A stretch of 64,000 bases of DNA from Cyclobacterium marinum DSM 745 (GCF_000222485.1 NC_015914.1:4322001-4386000), one strand, 5' to 3'; positions 10,157 through 20,639 are shown, counted from the stretch's first letter. Notes: generated by a model not told the origin, from the sequence alone. A program made the numbers and translations.

Positions 10157-13100
10157 ATGAGAAAAACTATTCTAAAAAAGAAAAACCACCGAAGAATCAT
10201 GTTGGTTTTTCAGCTCTTTACACTTTTGCTTTTAATTCAGCCAATAATGGTGAATGCCGCCTCTCCTGATAGTTTTTGGGTAGCCGATATTAAAGGTAAG
10301 ATTGTTGATGAAACCGGAGAACCTTTGCCCGGTGCGACGATCACCATTGAAGGAACCACTCAAGGTACGGTTTCTGATATCGATGGTAACTTCAACTTAG
10401 AGGTTCCTGAAAATGGTACTTTAATCATTTCATTTATCGGGTACGAAACTCAAACCCTAACTATTGGAAATGAAAGTTTTCTTAATATTCAAATGGTTCA
10501 AGAAGAATCTTCTTTGAATGAAGTCCTAGTTGTGGGATATGGTACGCAAGAAAAACGCGATGTAACCGGTGCAGTTTCTTCCATTAAAGGGGACAATCTA
10601 GAGAATTTGCCTGTTTCAGGTGCAGCACAAGCGCTTCAAGGTAGGGCTGCAGGTGTAAATATAGTGAGAAATGGCGGGGCACCTGGTGACCAAGGTTCCA
10701 TTAGAATTAGAGGAACAGGTACCCTTAATAATGCTGATCCATTAATCATTATAGATGGAGTACCCGGAGGCAGTTTAAATGATGTAAATCCAAATAATAT
10801 TGAGTCCATTGAGATTTTAAAGGATGCATCAGCTTCTGCGATTTACGGTACACGAGCGGCCAATGGGGTGGTGATTGTGACTACAAAACGTGGGGATTTT
10901 AATCAACCCTTAAAAGTTGAAGTAAATGGATATTTGGGCGTTTCAAATGCCATTAAAACCATAGATGTATTGGACGCTCCGACCTTAGCCACTTTAAAAA
11001 GAGAAAGGTATACCAATGATGGCTTAGCTATTAATCCCATCTGGGAAGATCCGGCCTATCAGACTCAACTGACCGACTGGCAGAAAGAACTCTTGGGACA
11101 AGGTTCCACACAGAATGTTGACCTTACTATCAGAGGAGGAAACAATAACTCTTCATTTATGATGGCTGGAGGATACTTTAAAGAGGAAGGAATGATTACC
11201 AATTCTGATTTCAGACGTTTGAGTTTCAGACTTAATTCTGATCACAAGCTAAGTGAGAAATTTAAAATTGGTCAAAACCTTCAACTTGTATCAATCAACC
11301 AAAGAAGTCCTAATACCTTGTCTGCCCAAACTGGGGTGTTGTGGAGCGCTATACGTTTCCATCCCGGCTTACCTGTCATGTATCCTGATGGTTCTTATAG
11401 CTCCTCTCAAATATCGGGGGAATTTGGTGATATCAATAACCCGATATTCACTCAGGATACCCAAGACAATAATAGCACAACGCATAAAATTTTGGGAAAT
11501 ATAAATGCGGAATATGAGCTAATGGAAGGGTTGAAATTTCGTGTAAATTTTGGTCTTGATGGCTTCATTAATGATGGGTATAATTTTAATATCATTGTAA
11601 ATGACCAAATAAGAACTACCTCACAGAATTCACTTTCCAGGAGCTACAATGAATACTATTCTGTTTTGGCAGAATACTTTGTGTCTTACGATAAGACATT
11701 CAATGAGCTTCATAAAGTCAATTTTGTTGGAGGATACACCACCCAAACCTTCAATTCTGATGGCTTCAGTGCCAGTAAAAGAGATTTTCTGGATGAGTCT
11801 TATGACCAAAGATTCCTGAGCGTGGGGCAGACTTTGTACGGCATTGATGGTGGAAAATCATACGATGCATTGGCCTCATACTTTGGTAGGGCTACTTACA
11901 ATTATGATGAACGTTATTTGCTAACAGCAACTTTCAGAAGTGATGGCTCATCTAAATTTGCTTCGGGTAACCGTTGGGGTTACTTTCCGGCATTTTCCTT
12001 AGGTTGGAGAATCTCTGAGGAAGAATTCTTTAAAAATGTAGGTTTTATTTCCAATATGAAGCTAACAGGAGGTTGGGGAAGTCTAGGAAATCAAAATGTT
12101 CCAGGTTTACAGTACTTGGCATTAATCAGCTCGGGTAGAAGGTATTCGTTTGGTGGCAACCAAACAGTGGGGGCTGCACAAACAAGGATTCCAAATCTCG
12201 GAATTACTTGGGAGACAGCTCAAATGACGAATATTGGATTGGATTTAGGGTTTTTGGACAACCGTCTATTGGCAAACTTTAATTACTTTATCAAAGATAC
12301 CAAAGACATGCTCATTGCTCCACCAACCATTGGTTCAATTGGTACTGCTCAAATCCCAAATCAAAACTTGGGAGAACTTAGAAATAAGGGGTTAGAAATG
12401 GAAGTATTGTTCAGAGAGACACAAGGAAAATTAACCTATAGTATTAGCGGTAATGCTTCATTTATCCAGAATGAAGTTACCCAATTGGTAGATGGGAATT
12501 TCATCGGATCGAGATTATATGGTAGGTCAAGCCAAGAGTTGTCCAGAACCTATGAGGGGTCTCCAATTGCCAGTTTTTATGGGTGGAGGGCTGATGGTCT
12601 GTACCAAACTGCAGAAGAAATCCAGAATGATTCCAATATTGCCAATGATCCAAGAAAAGATGCCGGATTGATTCAGCCGGGAGATGTTAAGTTTTTGGAC
12701 CTTAATGAAGATGGTTTGATTGATGAAGAAGATAGAGAAATCATTGGTAACCCTCACCCAAAAGTTGTTTATGGTTTGAATGCTCAATTGGGATATGGGA
12801 ATTTTGATTTTAGTTTATTCTTTCTTGGTAATGCTGGCTTTGATATTTACAATGCTGACAGGATGCAGGGGATAGATCCAACTTATCCTTTTAATATGTA
12901 TGCTGAGACAATCAACCGATGGAATGGTGAGGGAACCAGCAATGAAATCCCAAGAATGACTACCAAAAGGGATAACCTTAACCATAGAACTTCCGACCTG
13001 TTTTTGGAAAAAGGAGATTTCTTAAGGTTAAAGAATGTTGTATTGGGGTATACTTTACCTGATCCATTAACAAGCAGGTTGGGGATTTCCAAAGCAAGAT

Positions 13101-13255
13101 TTTATGTGACCGGACAAAATGTATTTGTCTTGACGGGCTACTCCGGCATGGACCCGGAATTGGGTTATACGGATGGAAATTTACAGTTGAATGTAGATTA
13201 TGCGCAATATCCACAATCCAGAAGCTGGACCATCGGTACAACAATAACTTTCTAA
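10157..13255 (+). CDS. susC: SusC/RagA family TonB-dependent outer-membrane transporter
   Basis: 1032-aa SusC-like channel importing oligosaccharides with TonB energy. After a signal region (about residues 14-35) comes a carboxypeptidase-regulatory-like beta domain (IKGKIVDETGEPLPGATITI, about 48-120), then the TonB-box/plug entry NEVLVVGYGTQEKRDVTGAV, plug signature IRIRGTGTLNNADPL and SAIYGTRAANGVVIVTTK, and a C-terminal beta-barrel ending in SWTIGTTITF. Unlike the two minus-strand SusC proteins it has no STN domain, so it is probably not wired to a FecR/sigma pair. It is followed after eight bases by its susD. Intact, full length for the family. Confidence 0.96.
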   Translation: MRKTILKKKNHRRIMLVFQLFTLLLLIQPIMVNAASPDSFWVADIKGKIVDETGEPLPGATITIEGTTQGTVSDIDGNFNLEVPENGTLIISFIGYETQTLTIGNESFLNIQMVQEESSLNEVLVVGYGTQEKRDVTGAVSSIKGDNLENLPVSGAAQALQGRAAGVNIVRNGGAPGDQGSIRIRGTGTLNNADPLIIIDGVPGGSLNDVNPNNIESIEILKDASASAIYGTRAANGVVIVTTKRGDFNQPLKVEVNGYLGVSNAIKTIDVLDAPTLATLKRERYTNDGLAINPIWEDPAYQTQLTDWQKELLGQGSTQNVDLTIRGGNNNSSFMMAGGYFKEEGMITNSDFRRLSFRLNSDHKLSEKFKIGQNLQLVSINQRSPNTLSAQTGVLWSAIRFHPGLPVMYPDGSYSSSQISGEFGDINNPIFTQDTQDNNSTTHKILGNINAEYELMEGLKFRVNFGLDGFINDGYNFNIIVNDQIRTTSQNSLSRSYNEYYSVLAEYFVSYDKTFNELHKVNFVGGYTTQTFNSDGFSASKRDFLDESYDQRFLSVGQTLYGIDGGKSYDALASYFGRATYNYDERYLLTATFRSDGSSKFASGNRWGYFPAFSLGWRISEEEFFKNVGFISNMKLTGGWGSLGNQNVPGLQYLALISSGRRYSFGGNQTVGAAQTRIPNLGITWETAQMTNIGLDLGFLDNRLLANFNYFIKDTKDMLIAPPTIGSIGTAQIPNQNLGELRNKGLEMEVLFRETQGKLTYSISGNASFIQNEVTQLVDGNFIGSRLYGRSSQELSRTYEGSPIASFYGWRADGLYQTAEEIQNDSNIANDPRKDAGLIQPGDVKFLDLNEDGLIDEEDREIIGNPHPKVVYGLNAQLGYGNFDFSLFFLGNAGFDIYNADRMQGIDPTYPFNMYAETINRWNGEGTSNEIPRMTTKRDNLNHRTSDLFLEKGDFLRLKNVVLGYTLPDPLTSRLGISKARFYVTGQNVFVLTGYSGMDPELGYTDGNLQLNVDYAQYPQSRSWTIGTTITF

Positions 13256-13263
13256 TAAAGCTT

Positions 13264-14697
13264 ATGAAAAATATAATTCAACTTCTTTTGTTGCTGGTAT
13301 TTATTACTACAGCATGTGATGACAATATACTAGAGACGACACCTTATGGCCAATCTACTTCCTCACAGTTTTGGAGAAATGGAGAGGATGCTGTAGCAGC
13401 TGCCAATGCCATGTATGAGCCACTTACAGTGGAGGACTTTTACGGGCATGCAGAGCATACTTTTGATATTCCTTCTGATGATCAATTCAGGGCAGGGGAT
13501 CATGGGGAAGATCAAGCCATCGAATCCTTCACCTTTGATGCCGGCAATCCGCAATTGTATTACAGCTGGAGGCATAAATATGAAGTTATTTCAAGGGCAA
13601 ATGCAGTTTTAATAAATGTTCCTGAGATTACGATGGATCAAACCCTTAAGGATAGAACCTTAGGTGAAGCCTATTTTCTTAGAGGTTTTATGTACTGGAG
13701 ATTTGTCGTAATTTATGGAGGTGTACCTTTAATTTTAGAGGAGGACGTTCTAACTAACAATTACAATAAACCGAGGGCAAGCTTGGAAGAAACCTTTGCC
13801 CAGATTGAATCAGACCTGATGAAGGCGGCAGATCTTTTACCTGCCACTCATGGTTCAGATGATTTGGGTAGACCTAATCAAGGTGCGGCCAATGGATTAT
13901 TGGCTAAAATGTACCTATACAAAGAAGAGTTTGATAAAACCATTACCTACGGGCAAATGGTATTGGACGGCCCATATCCTCTTGCAGATGATTTTCAAGA
14001 CAATTTCCGGGTTGAAACGCAAAATAATCCTGAAGTATTATTTTCTATACAAAGTCTTCAAGGATGGCAAGACAACACACATATCATCTATACCACTCCC
14101 AGGCCTTGGGGAGGTTGGGACTTTCATGAACCTGTACAAGACCTTATAGAGGAGTTTGAAGAGGGTGATCCAAGGCTAGACTATACCGTTTACAAACCCG
14201 GGGATATGGTGGACCTGGGAGGTGACAATGGCTTAACGGAGTATACAGCAGATCTTTCTTCCACTGGCTATCATTTCAGAAAATATTCCTCATGGAATCC
14301 TCAAGGAGGGTTAAATATGAGCCATAATAACCCTATACTTAGGACAGCAGATGTATTGCTTTTGGTAGCTGAAGCCAAAATTAGGTCCGGCCAAAATGGC
14401 GATGCTGAAATCAATGAAGTAAGACAGCGAGCCGGTAGAGAGCTTCTTTCCAATGCAACGATGGAAGATTTAATACATGAGCGAAGAGTAGAGTTGGCGG
14501 GGGAAAATCAAAGGCATCAAGATCTTATCCGTTGGGACAAGGCCAATATTGTAGATATAGTAGCTATTTATAAAAAAGATTTGGGCCCTTTGAAACCACC
14601 AAGAAATTTTGAAAGACCTAAACATTACCTTTTTGCAATTCCTCAAAGAGAAATTGATTTGAGTAATGGGGTGTTGACACAAAATCCCGAATATTAA
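13264..14697 (+). CDS. susD: SusD/RagB family nutrient-binding lipoprotein
   Basis: 477-aa partner of the preceding SusC. A lipoprotein signal ends at VFITTACDD. SusD features are FWRNGEDAVAAANAMYEPL, the TPR-like LGEAYFLRGFMYWRFVVIYG, GRPNQGAANGLLAKMYLYKE, the IHERRVELAGENQRHQDLIR helix and the terminal IPQREIDLSNGVLTQNPEY. It binds glycan at the cell surface and closes the SusC channel. The TAA stop overlaps the ATG of the next gene by one base, so the small lipoprotein downstream is translationally coupled. Ligand unknown. No sulfatase or glycosidase follows directly. Confidence 0.96.
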   Translation: MKNIIQLLLLLVFITTACDDNILETTPYGQSTSSQFWRNGEDAVAAANAMYEPLTVEDFYGHAEHTFDIPSDDQFRAGDHGEDQAIESFTFDAGNPQLYYSWRHKYEVISRANAVLINVPEITMDQTLKDRTLGEAYFLRGFMYWRFVVIYGGVPLILEEDVLTNNYNKPRASLEETFAQIESDLMKAADLLPATHGSDDLGRPNQGAANGLLAKMYLYKEEFDKTITYGQMVLDGPYPLADDFQDNFRVETQNNPEVLFSIQSLQGWQDNTHIIYTTPRPWGGWDFHEPVQDLIEEFEEGDPRLDYTVYKPGDMVDLGGDNGLTEYTADLSSTGYHFRKYSSWNPQGGLNMSHNNPILRTADVLLLVAEAKIRSGQNGDAEINEVRQRAGRELLSNATMEDLIHERRVELAGENQRHQDLIRWDKANIVDIVAIYKKDLGPLKPPRNFERPKHYLFAIPQREIDLSNGVLTQNPEY

Positions 14698-15098
14698 TGG
14701 CTATTTGGAGAGTGTTATTTGTATTTGTTTTGGCTTTGCTAATGTCTTGTAGTTCCAATACGAAACAGAAAATCATTGGGGAATGGAAATTGGATTCAGC
14801 TTATTATCATTATAATCAATTCAATTTTTCCAGTGATGGTTGGCATCAAGATGAGCGATATACTTATTTACCCACTGGTGAAGCCATCACCAGTGCAGTA
14901 AATTCCTCTATTCGAAACAAATATACCATTGATGAAAAGCATCTTAATTACTATGATGAAAAGGGTAACCTTGTCAGTATTTATGAAATCCTCTCCATTA
15001 ATGATGAAAACATGGTATTAAGAGCGGAAAAAAAGCCTTTATTTAAAGGTGAAAATCAGAATAGATTCGAAGTCCGTTATTTTTCCAAGGTAAACTGA
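14697..15098 (+). CDS. Small lipoprotein, lipocalin-like, function unknown
   Basis: 133-aa protein with a lipoprotein signal (VFVLALLMSCSS) followed by KQKIIGEWKLDSAYYHYNQF, a start typical of small lipocalin-like lipoproteins of Bacteroidota. The rest is a polar beta-rich sequence (KYTIDEKHLNYYDEKGN, YEILSINDENMVLRAE) and ends without a further domain. Its ATG overlaps the susD stop (TAATG), so it is probably made with SusC/SusD and may sit beside them at the outer membrane. No catalytic motif is seen. Family assignment is by pattern only. Confidence 0.72.
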   Translation: MAIWRVLFVFVLALLMSCSSNTKQKIIGEWKLDSAYYHYNQFNFSSDGWHQDERYTYLPTGEAITSAVNSSIRNKYTIDEKHLNYYDEKGNLVSIYEILSINDENMVLRAEKKPLFKGENQNRFEVRYFSKVN

Positions 15099-15122
15099 TT
15101 GAAAAATAAAATGATAACCTTT

Positions 15123-15157
15123 AAAGTACCTTCATTACAATGGAGGTACTTTTTTTT
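15123..15157. terminator. Rho-independent terminator between convergent genes
   Basis: AAAGTACCTTCATT (15123-15136) pairs with AATGGAGGTACTTT (15139-15152, one T-G pair) and is followed by further T's. It ends the susC-susD-lipoprotein operon and lies next to the stop of the convergent VCBS/ASPIC gene. Confidence 0.88.
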
Positions 15158-15168
15158 TAGGCCAATGG

Positions 15169-18100
15169 CTAGAATTGTATTGTTTTTATGGCTTTACCAT
15201 GGGCATCAAAATACATAACTTTTTCAAGACCTTGCTCAGCAAAAATATGGTTGGCTCCTTGGCTCAAGTAGCCTGAGCCATGGTAAAATTCTACTAATCT
15301 TATTTTTCCATTTTTAAAAAATAAGATTGCTTTTTTTGAGTCATCGACTTCTGGTAAGGGGGCTCGGTTTGATTTGCCGGGTAAGCTTAGCCATTGCGAA
15401 GGTTGGTCGTTTTTAGCTGCTAAATGGAATAATCCTTTTTCTTCTCCTACAAAAACCGGAGCTAAACTTCTCACATCCCCACTCAAATGAAGCGTTTGAT
15501 TTTTTATTTCGAAAGTTCCATTTTCAGTATATTCCAGCTGTAATCCATAGCCGGCATCATATTGACCTGTTATTACCTCTGCTTGGTGAAAATTGCCGGC
15601 CAGTAAAATTTCCATCCGACCATTTCCATCAAAATCCCCTACGTCTATACCAAATACTGGCGAGACTTGTGCCAATTGGGGGAGGGGTATTTTATCAAAT
15701 CCTTCCTCTCCTTTGTTTAATAAAAGGACAGAAGAAAAAGTCATAGCCTCAAGCTTATTCGCAGTACTATCAAGGTATGCTTGTCCCAATAATGTAGTCA
15801 ATGTAGCTTGTGCATAGCTATGGTAATCATTGAATTTTTTCTTTAAGGAAGGGATTTGTTGGAAAATGTCATCCCTAGGGTGCATCGGATACCTTTTTCC
15901 CTCTTCAACAAAGGAAATTATGGACTCACTTTTTCCATTCTTATCGAAATCGGCCCAATGAATCCGAAGTGGATTGGCTACACTACTTTTGTACCTGCTA
16001 TTTAAACCTAGGTTTCCAATAATATAATCGGTTCGACCATCTTGGTTGATGTCAGCTCCGGCTATACTATTCCACCAGCCTGAACTTTCTTCCAAACCGG
16101 GAATGTTTTCCCTTAAAACCAACCGGCCTTTTTGATTCTCAAATATTTTAATTTCCATCCACTCACCAACAACAATCAAATCAAGCCAATTGTCTTGATT
16201 ATAATCTGTCCATAAGGCCGAAGTGACCATGCCTATATTTTTTAACCCCGGAGCAATTTCATCAGTCTTTTCAGTGAAATGTCCCTTATTATTTTGAAGC
16301 AACTGAGATCTTCCCGCTTTAGGATAGGAATTGGGAGTCAATCTTCCACCAATAAAAAGATCTAAATCCCCATCTTTATCAAAATCTGCTCCGACCACTG
16401 TTGAACTACTAGCGAAAATTTCAGGCAGTGCTAGGGAGTCTAGGGTGAAATTCCCCTTACCATCATTGATGTATAAACGATCCTTATAATACTTGGAGCC
16501 TACTTCAAATTCGTTTCCTCCTGATGCAATGTATAGGTCCTGATCTCCATCCGAATCAGCATCAAAAAACAGGGCACCCATGTCTTCATATTGAGAATTG
16601 TCTCTTGAAAAAGTAAGGGTGTCAAATCCTTCGGTTCCATTATTAAAAAATAACTTTCCCGATTGGCCATAGGCACCACCAATGTACAAATCTTCCTTCT
16701 TATCTCCATTGATATCTCCAACAGCTATTCCCGGCCCCAACTGTGAATGCTTGTGGGGCAATAATGGTTGAAGGTTGAAATCTGCGTAATACAACTCTCG
16801 ATGCTCGAATACCGGAAGAGGTTTGGTAGGTCCTTGTCCTATTTTGACGTGGAGGTTGTTTGCCTTTTTTTGCCTTGCATTACTTGGCTCAGGATTATAA
16901 TTAATATTGAGGACTTGATTGGCCGAGATGGTGAATAATTTTTGTTGGTTGCCATCCGGCCATTGGATCAAAAGGGAGTCAACAGTATGCTTTTGACCCA
17001 ATCCAAAATGAATGGTTTCACTAACGGAAGATTGGTAGCCTCTGGTAAGGAAATGTTCATAGTATTGAGATTGTCCATTACTGTAAAGATTGACTTTGGT
17101 ACCTAAGGCCTGAAAATTTCCCTTTTTTCCGGTAAGTTTAATTTGCAGGAAATGGTTATTTTCATCTTTCTGGCCGTTATTCTTATAAATAGAAGCTTTA
17201 CTGTAGGTATTATTAATTACAAGATCTAGTTGACCGTCGTTATTCAGGTCTGAAAACGTCAAACCGCTGGAATAACCCGGCATTTCAAAACCCCAGGTTT
17301 CTGATACATCATTAAAGGTGAGGTCTTGGTTGTTTTGAAACATAAAATTGCCAAGGTGAGCGCCTTTGAGAGGTTTTAATTTTTCAAATATTTCAAGGCT
17401 ATTTAACGTAGCAAAATTGGACCTGTAGTCTACAAAATCCCGATTGGTGATGTCACGCGGATAACCATTTGTAATGAACAAATCTTTCCAACCATCATTG
17501 TTCCAATCCGCCCATAAAGGAGCCCAGCTCCAATCGGTGGCTGCTACACCTGCCATAAAGCTAATGTCTGAAAACATAGGTAAGGAGTCCTTAGAATAGC
17601 CCCGATTAAGCTGAAGAGTGTTCCGCATAAACTGAGGTTCATACCCGGTCTTTATTTCAGAGGTAAATCTGTCATGGCCTGTCTTCCCAAACATAAGTTT
17701 TTGTCGATAGTTTTTATTTGGCAACATGTCTACTTCTATAAAATCCGGCATGCCGTCATTGTTTATATCGGAAATATCGTTTCCCATGGCGGAATAACTG
17801 GTGTGTGGGAATACCTTTTCCGCAATATTTTTGAAAGTTCCATCTTTCTGGTTCAGGTATAAAATATCATTCGACAAGTAATCATTACTTATAAATATGT
17901 CCGGCCATAAATCTCCATTTATGTCGGCAATTGCCAATCCCAGACCATATCCTTCAATGGTGATTCCACTTTCTTTTGACACATCGGAAAAAGTTAGATT
18001 ACCGTTGTTTTGATATAATTTATCGGTATTTAACATTTCTCCATTGACTCTTTTAGGCCGAATGATGTTGGGGCCGGTCTCGTCTGTCATATTATTCATT

Positions 18101-18666
18101 AAGTACATGTCCAGATCACCATCCCTGTCAAAATCAAAAAAGGCTGCTTGGGTACTAAATCCTGAGTCATCCAGTCCATAATCAGCAGCTTTTTCTAAAA
18201 ATTTAAAATCTCCCAAATTGATGTACAACTCATTTTTTCTTTGGATTGCGCCATAGGGTCCGGAAAAACAGAGGTAGATGTCTCTCAATCCATCTTGGTT
18301 AATATCCACTATTGATACTCCTGTAGCCCATTTTCCCTTGGTGGAAATACCGGAAGATTCTGTTCGATTGACAAAAGAAAAATCACCCTCATTGGAAAAA
18401 ATCTCACAATTACCCATATTGGAAGTAAAGACCAAGTCATCTAGGCCATCGTTGTTGAAGTCTGCCACAGCTACACCGGCCCCATTGTAAAAATATTCAT
18501 AGGTAAGAATATTAAAAAATTCGTCCTCAATAAGACCATTTTCAAAATCAACTCCCGTTTCATCAGGACTTAATTTAGTAAACCTTTTGTTTTCCTGACA
18601 AGCAAGACAGAGCATAAGAAATAAAAACAAAGAATAGGGTGTCGATAAAAATGAAGGATTTTTCAT
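15169..18666 (-). CDS. VCBS/FG-GAP repeat lipoprotein with ASPIC (UnbV-like) domain
   Basis: 1165-aa secreted protein of the CRTAC1-like type often found beside SusC/SusD pairs. A lipoprotein signal (LFLMLCLACQ) precedes about a dozen FG-GAP/VCBS units with Asp-rich calcium-binding loops such as DFNNDGLDD, DINQDGLRD, DFDRDGDLD, DFDKDGDLD and DFDGNGRME. In the middle (about residues 500-580) is an ASPIC-like segment, LGTKVNLYSNGQSQYYEHFL and IHFGLGQKHTVDSLLIQWPD. The protein should fold as two beta-propeller lobes outside the cytoplasm. Role in carbohydrate uptake or binding is inferred from context. It is divergently placed from the sugar dehydrogenase at 18850. Intact. Confidence 0.9.
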   Translation of the reverse strand: MKNPSFLSTPYSLFLFLMLCLACQENKRFTKLSPDETGVDFENGLIEDEFFNILTYEYFYNGAGVAVADFNNDGLDDLVFTSNMGNCEIFSNEGDFSFVNRTESSGISTKGKWATGVSIVDINQDGLRDIYLCFSGPYGAIQRKNELYINLGDFKFLEKAADYGLDDSGFSTQAAFFDFDRDGDLDMYLMNNMTDETGPNIIRPKRVNGEMLNTDKLYQNNGNLTFSDVSKESGITIEGYGLGLAIADINGDLWPDIFISNDYLSNDILYLNQKDGTFKNIAEKVFPHTSYSAMGNDISDINNDGMPDFIEVDMLPNKNYRQKLMFGKTGHDRFTSEIKTGYEPQFMRNTLQLNRGYSKDSLPMFSDISFMAGVAATDWSWAPLWADWNNDGWKDLFITNGYPRDITNRDFVDYRSNFATLNSLEIFEKLKPLKGAHLGNFMFQNNQDLTFNDVSETWGFEMPGYSSGLTFSDLNNDGQLDLVINNTYSKASIYKNNGQKDENNHFLQIKLTGKKGNFQALGTKVNLYSNGQSQYYEHFLTRGYQSSVSETIHFGLGQKHTVDSLLIQWPDGNQQKLFTISANQVLNINYNPEPSNARQKKANNLHVKIGQGPTKPLPVFEHRELYYADFNLQPLLPHKHSQLGPGIAVGDINGDKKEDLYIGGAYGQSGKLFFNNGTEGFDTLTFSRDNSQYEDMGALFFDADSDGDQDLYIASGGNEFEVGSKYYKDRLYINDGKGNFTLDSLALPEIFASSSTVVGADFDKDGDLDLFIGGRLTPNSYPKAGRSQLLQNNKGHFTEKTDEIAPGLKNIGMVTSALWTDYNQDNWLDLIVVGEWMEIKIFENQKGRLVLRENIPGLEESSGWWNSIAGADINQDGRTDYIIGNLGLNSRYKSSVANPLRIHWADFDKNGKSESIISFVEEGKRYPMHPRDDIFQQIPSLKKKFNDYHSYAQATLTTLLGQAYLDSTANKLEAMTFSSVLLLNKGEEGFDKIPLPQLAQVSPVFGIDVGDFDGNGRMEILLAGNFHQAEVITGQYDAGYGLQLEYTENGTFEIKNQTLHLSGDVRSLAPVFVGEEKGLFHLAAKNDQPSQWLSLPGKSNRAPLPEVDDSKKAILFFKNGKIRLVEFYHGSGYLSQGANHIFAEQGLEKVMYFDAHGKAIKTIQF

Positions 18667-18849
18667 TCAAACTAATATTTGCTTACGGCAACTTTATGAC
18701 CGGCAATATAGGGTTTTTGCTTGGCCTAAATCATTAACATGGGGATTTTATTTGGGGGGTAAATAGCTGAATTAATAGGTGCAAGATTTGGAGCTACTGA
18801 TGTATTGGGGTATATTTATACTTCAACCTACTAAAAACCATAATTAAAC

Positions 18850-20181
18850 ATGAATTATTCAAAGATAAAATTCCTATCAGTAGCCTTAGTTTGTGGAGGC
18901 TTGCTTTACGGTTGTGGAAGTTCGTCGGAGTCGGAAACTGAAACAGATACCCCCTACCTCACAGCAGATGAAGACCAGGGAGGCTTGGATCTTCCTTCAG
19001 GTTTTCAATCCTATGTTATTGCTGAAGACCTAGGTAGGGCAAGGCATTTGGCTGTAAGGGAAAACGGTGACATTTATGTTAACCTAAGAGAAGCCAATGA
19101 GCAAGGAGGAATTGCAGCGCTTAGAGATACTGATGGAGATGGAAGAGCAGATGAAATAAAGTATTTTGGTGATTTTGGAGGTACAGGTATGGCTTTTTAC
19201 AATGGAAACCTGTATGCTTCTAATGACAGTACTGTTTTTCGATTTTCCTTTACCGGGGACTCCTTAATTCCTGACAATGCCGCGTCTCCTGACACCATCG
19301 TCTCCGGACTTCCGGTGCAAACTTCACATGCTGCCAAATCCTTTACTTTTGATGACGAAGGGTTTTTGTATGTTAATATAGGTGCTCCGTCTAATGCTTG
19401 TCAAGAACAAGACAGGTCTAAGGGGTCACCTGCCATGGATCCATGCCCTCTATTGGAAAGACATGCAGGCGTGTGGCGCTTTGATGCAGAAAAAACAGGT
19501 CAAACTCAATTGGAGGATGGCTATAGGTATTCTACCGGAATTAGAAATGCTGTAGCCCTTGAATTCAATCCTTTTGATGGACATGTGTATGCTGTACAAC
19601 ATGGGAGAGATATGTTGAACGGATTGTTTCCTGACATGTACACAACAGAAGAAAGTGTGGAACAGCCTGCAGAAGAGATGTTTAGATTGAGTGACGGTGC
19701 AAATTTTGGATGGCCATATTGTTATTACGACGGCAAACAAAATATCAGGTTGACTGCTCCTGAATATGGAGGAGACAAACAAAGTTCAGATAGGTGTGAA
19801 GGAACAGTGGCCCCTGTCGCAACATTTGCTGCGCATATGGCTCCCAATGACTTGTTGTTTTATACCGGAGATCAATTCCCTGAGCGGTATAAAGGAGCTG
19901 CTCTTATTGCTTTCCATGGCTCTTGGAATAGAGCACCTTTGGGACAAAAAGGGTATAAGGTAAGCATGGTACCTTTCCAGAATGGTTCACCAAGTGGAGA
20001 AGAACAGAATTTTGCTGATGGCTTTGCAGGTGTGGAAGAAATAGAGGCACCTAGTGACGCAAAACACAGACCCACAGGTTTAGCAATGGCTCCTGATGGT
20101 ACAGTAATAATTTCTGACTCTGTTACCGGAAAAATCTGGCGTGTTTTTTATAAAGAAGACAATACCTTGGCGCTAAAATAA
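18850..20181 (+). CDS. PQQ-type sugar (sorbosone/glucose) dehydrogenase-like lipoprotein
   Basis: 443-aa lipoprotein (lipobox GGLLYGCGSS) with a six-bladed propeller of the soluble glucose/L-sorbosone dehydrogenase family. Seen are LPSGFQSYVIAEDLGRARHL, GDIYVNLREANEQGGIAALR with DTDGDGRADEI, SHAAKSFTFDDEGFLYVNIG, YSTGIRNAVALEFNPFDGHV, AVQHGRDML, and the ending HRPTGLAMAPDGTVIISD. It probably oxidises a sugar or aldose in the periplasm using PQQ. Extra Cys pairs (ACQEQDRSKG, DPCPLLE) may form disulfides. It is followed by a strong terminator, so it is a single transcript. The cytochrome-c-tailed protein at 21774 could take the electrons; this is inference. Confidence 0.85.
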   Translation: MNYSKIKFLSVALVCGGLLYGCGSSSESETETDTPYLTADEDQGGLDLPSGFQSYVIAEDLGRARHLAVRENGDIYVNLREANEQGGIAALRDTDGDGRADEIKYFGDFGGTGMAFYNGNLYASNDSTVFRFSFTGDSLIPDNAASPDTIVSGLPVQTSHAAKSFTFDDEGFLYVNIGAPSNACQEQDRSKGSPAMDPCPLLERHAGVWRFDAEKTGQTQLEDGYRYSTGIRNAVALEFNPFDGHVYAVQHGRDMLNGLFPDMYTTEESVEQPAEEMFRLSDGANFGWPYCYYDGKQNIRLTAPEYGGDKQSSDRCEGTVAPVATFAAHMAPNDLLFYTGDQFPERYKGAALIAFHGSWNRAPLGQKGYKVSMVPFQNGSPSGEEQNFADGFAGVEEIEAPSDAKHRPTGLAMAPDGTVIISDSVTGKIWRVFYKEDNTLALK

Positions 20182-20214
20182 ATTTAGCCCAATTTATAGC
20201 TTTATTTTAAATTA

Positions 20215-20257
20215 AGTAAAGGGAAATGTTTACTAACATTTCCCTTTACTTTTTTTG
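20215..20257 (+). terminator. Strong rho-independent terminator
   Basis: AGTAAAGGGAAATGTT (20215-20230) and its exact reverse complement (20235-20250) form a perfect 16-bp stem with loop TACT, followed by seven T's. It closes the sugar dehydrogenase transcript. Confidence 0.93.
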
Positions 20258-20639
20258 AATTGGCCTGCTATTGAACTTGTTATATGCAATAGCCAATCTA
20301 TTACGTGCTGAAATCGCTTCAAAATCAGCCACGTCGTTGCTGCTTTTAATTTCACCATAGCAGTGGTATACTAAAAGCTCCGAATGGTCTGATTTTCTTG
20401 CATTGCAACGCTTACAGTAAACACAGGACAGACTTCACTCCTGACCATTGTCAGGGCTGAGAAATCCTATTACAGAATCCGAGTCGAAGGCGTGCCACCT
20501 TTCAGCCTGAATAAGGGCGGATTCGAAAAAATCCTTAATAACTGTTTTTAATGAAAACTAGGTTTTCATTAGTTATCCTTTTTAAAGCTTTGTATTAAAT
20601 CATAAATTGCACCACACTTATTATCAGCATAGAGACACG
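20258..20639. other. Intergenic region with several short inverted repeats
   Basis: No open reading frame with protein-like sequence in either direction. The stretch 20270-20540 is less AT-rich than other gaps here and holds small palindromes, for instance CCTGAC-CATT-GTCAGG and GAATCCG paired with CGGATTC 38 bases on. It may be a dispersed non-coding repeat or an unrecognised RNA. Confidence 0.45.
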
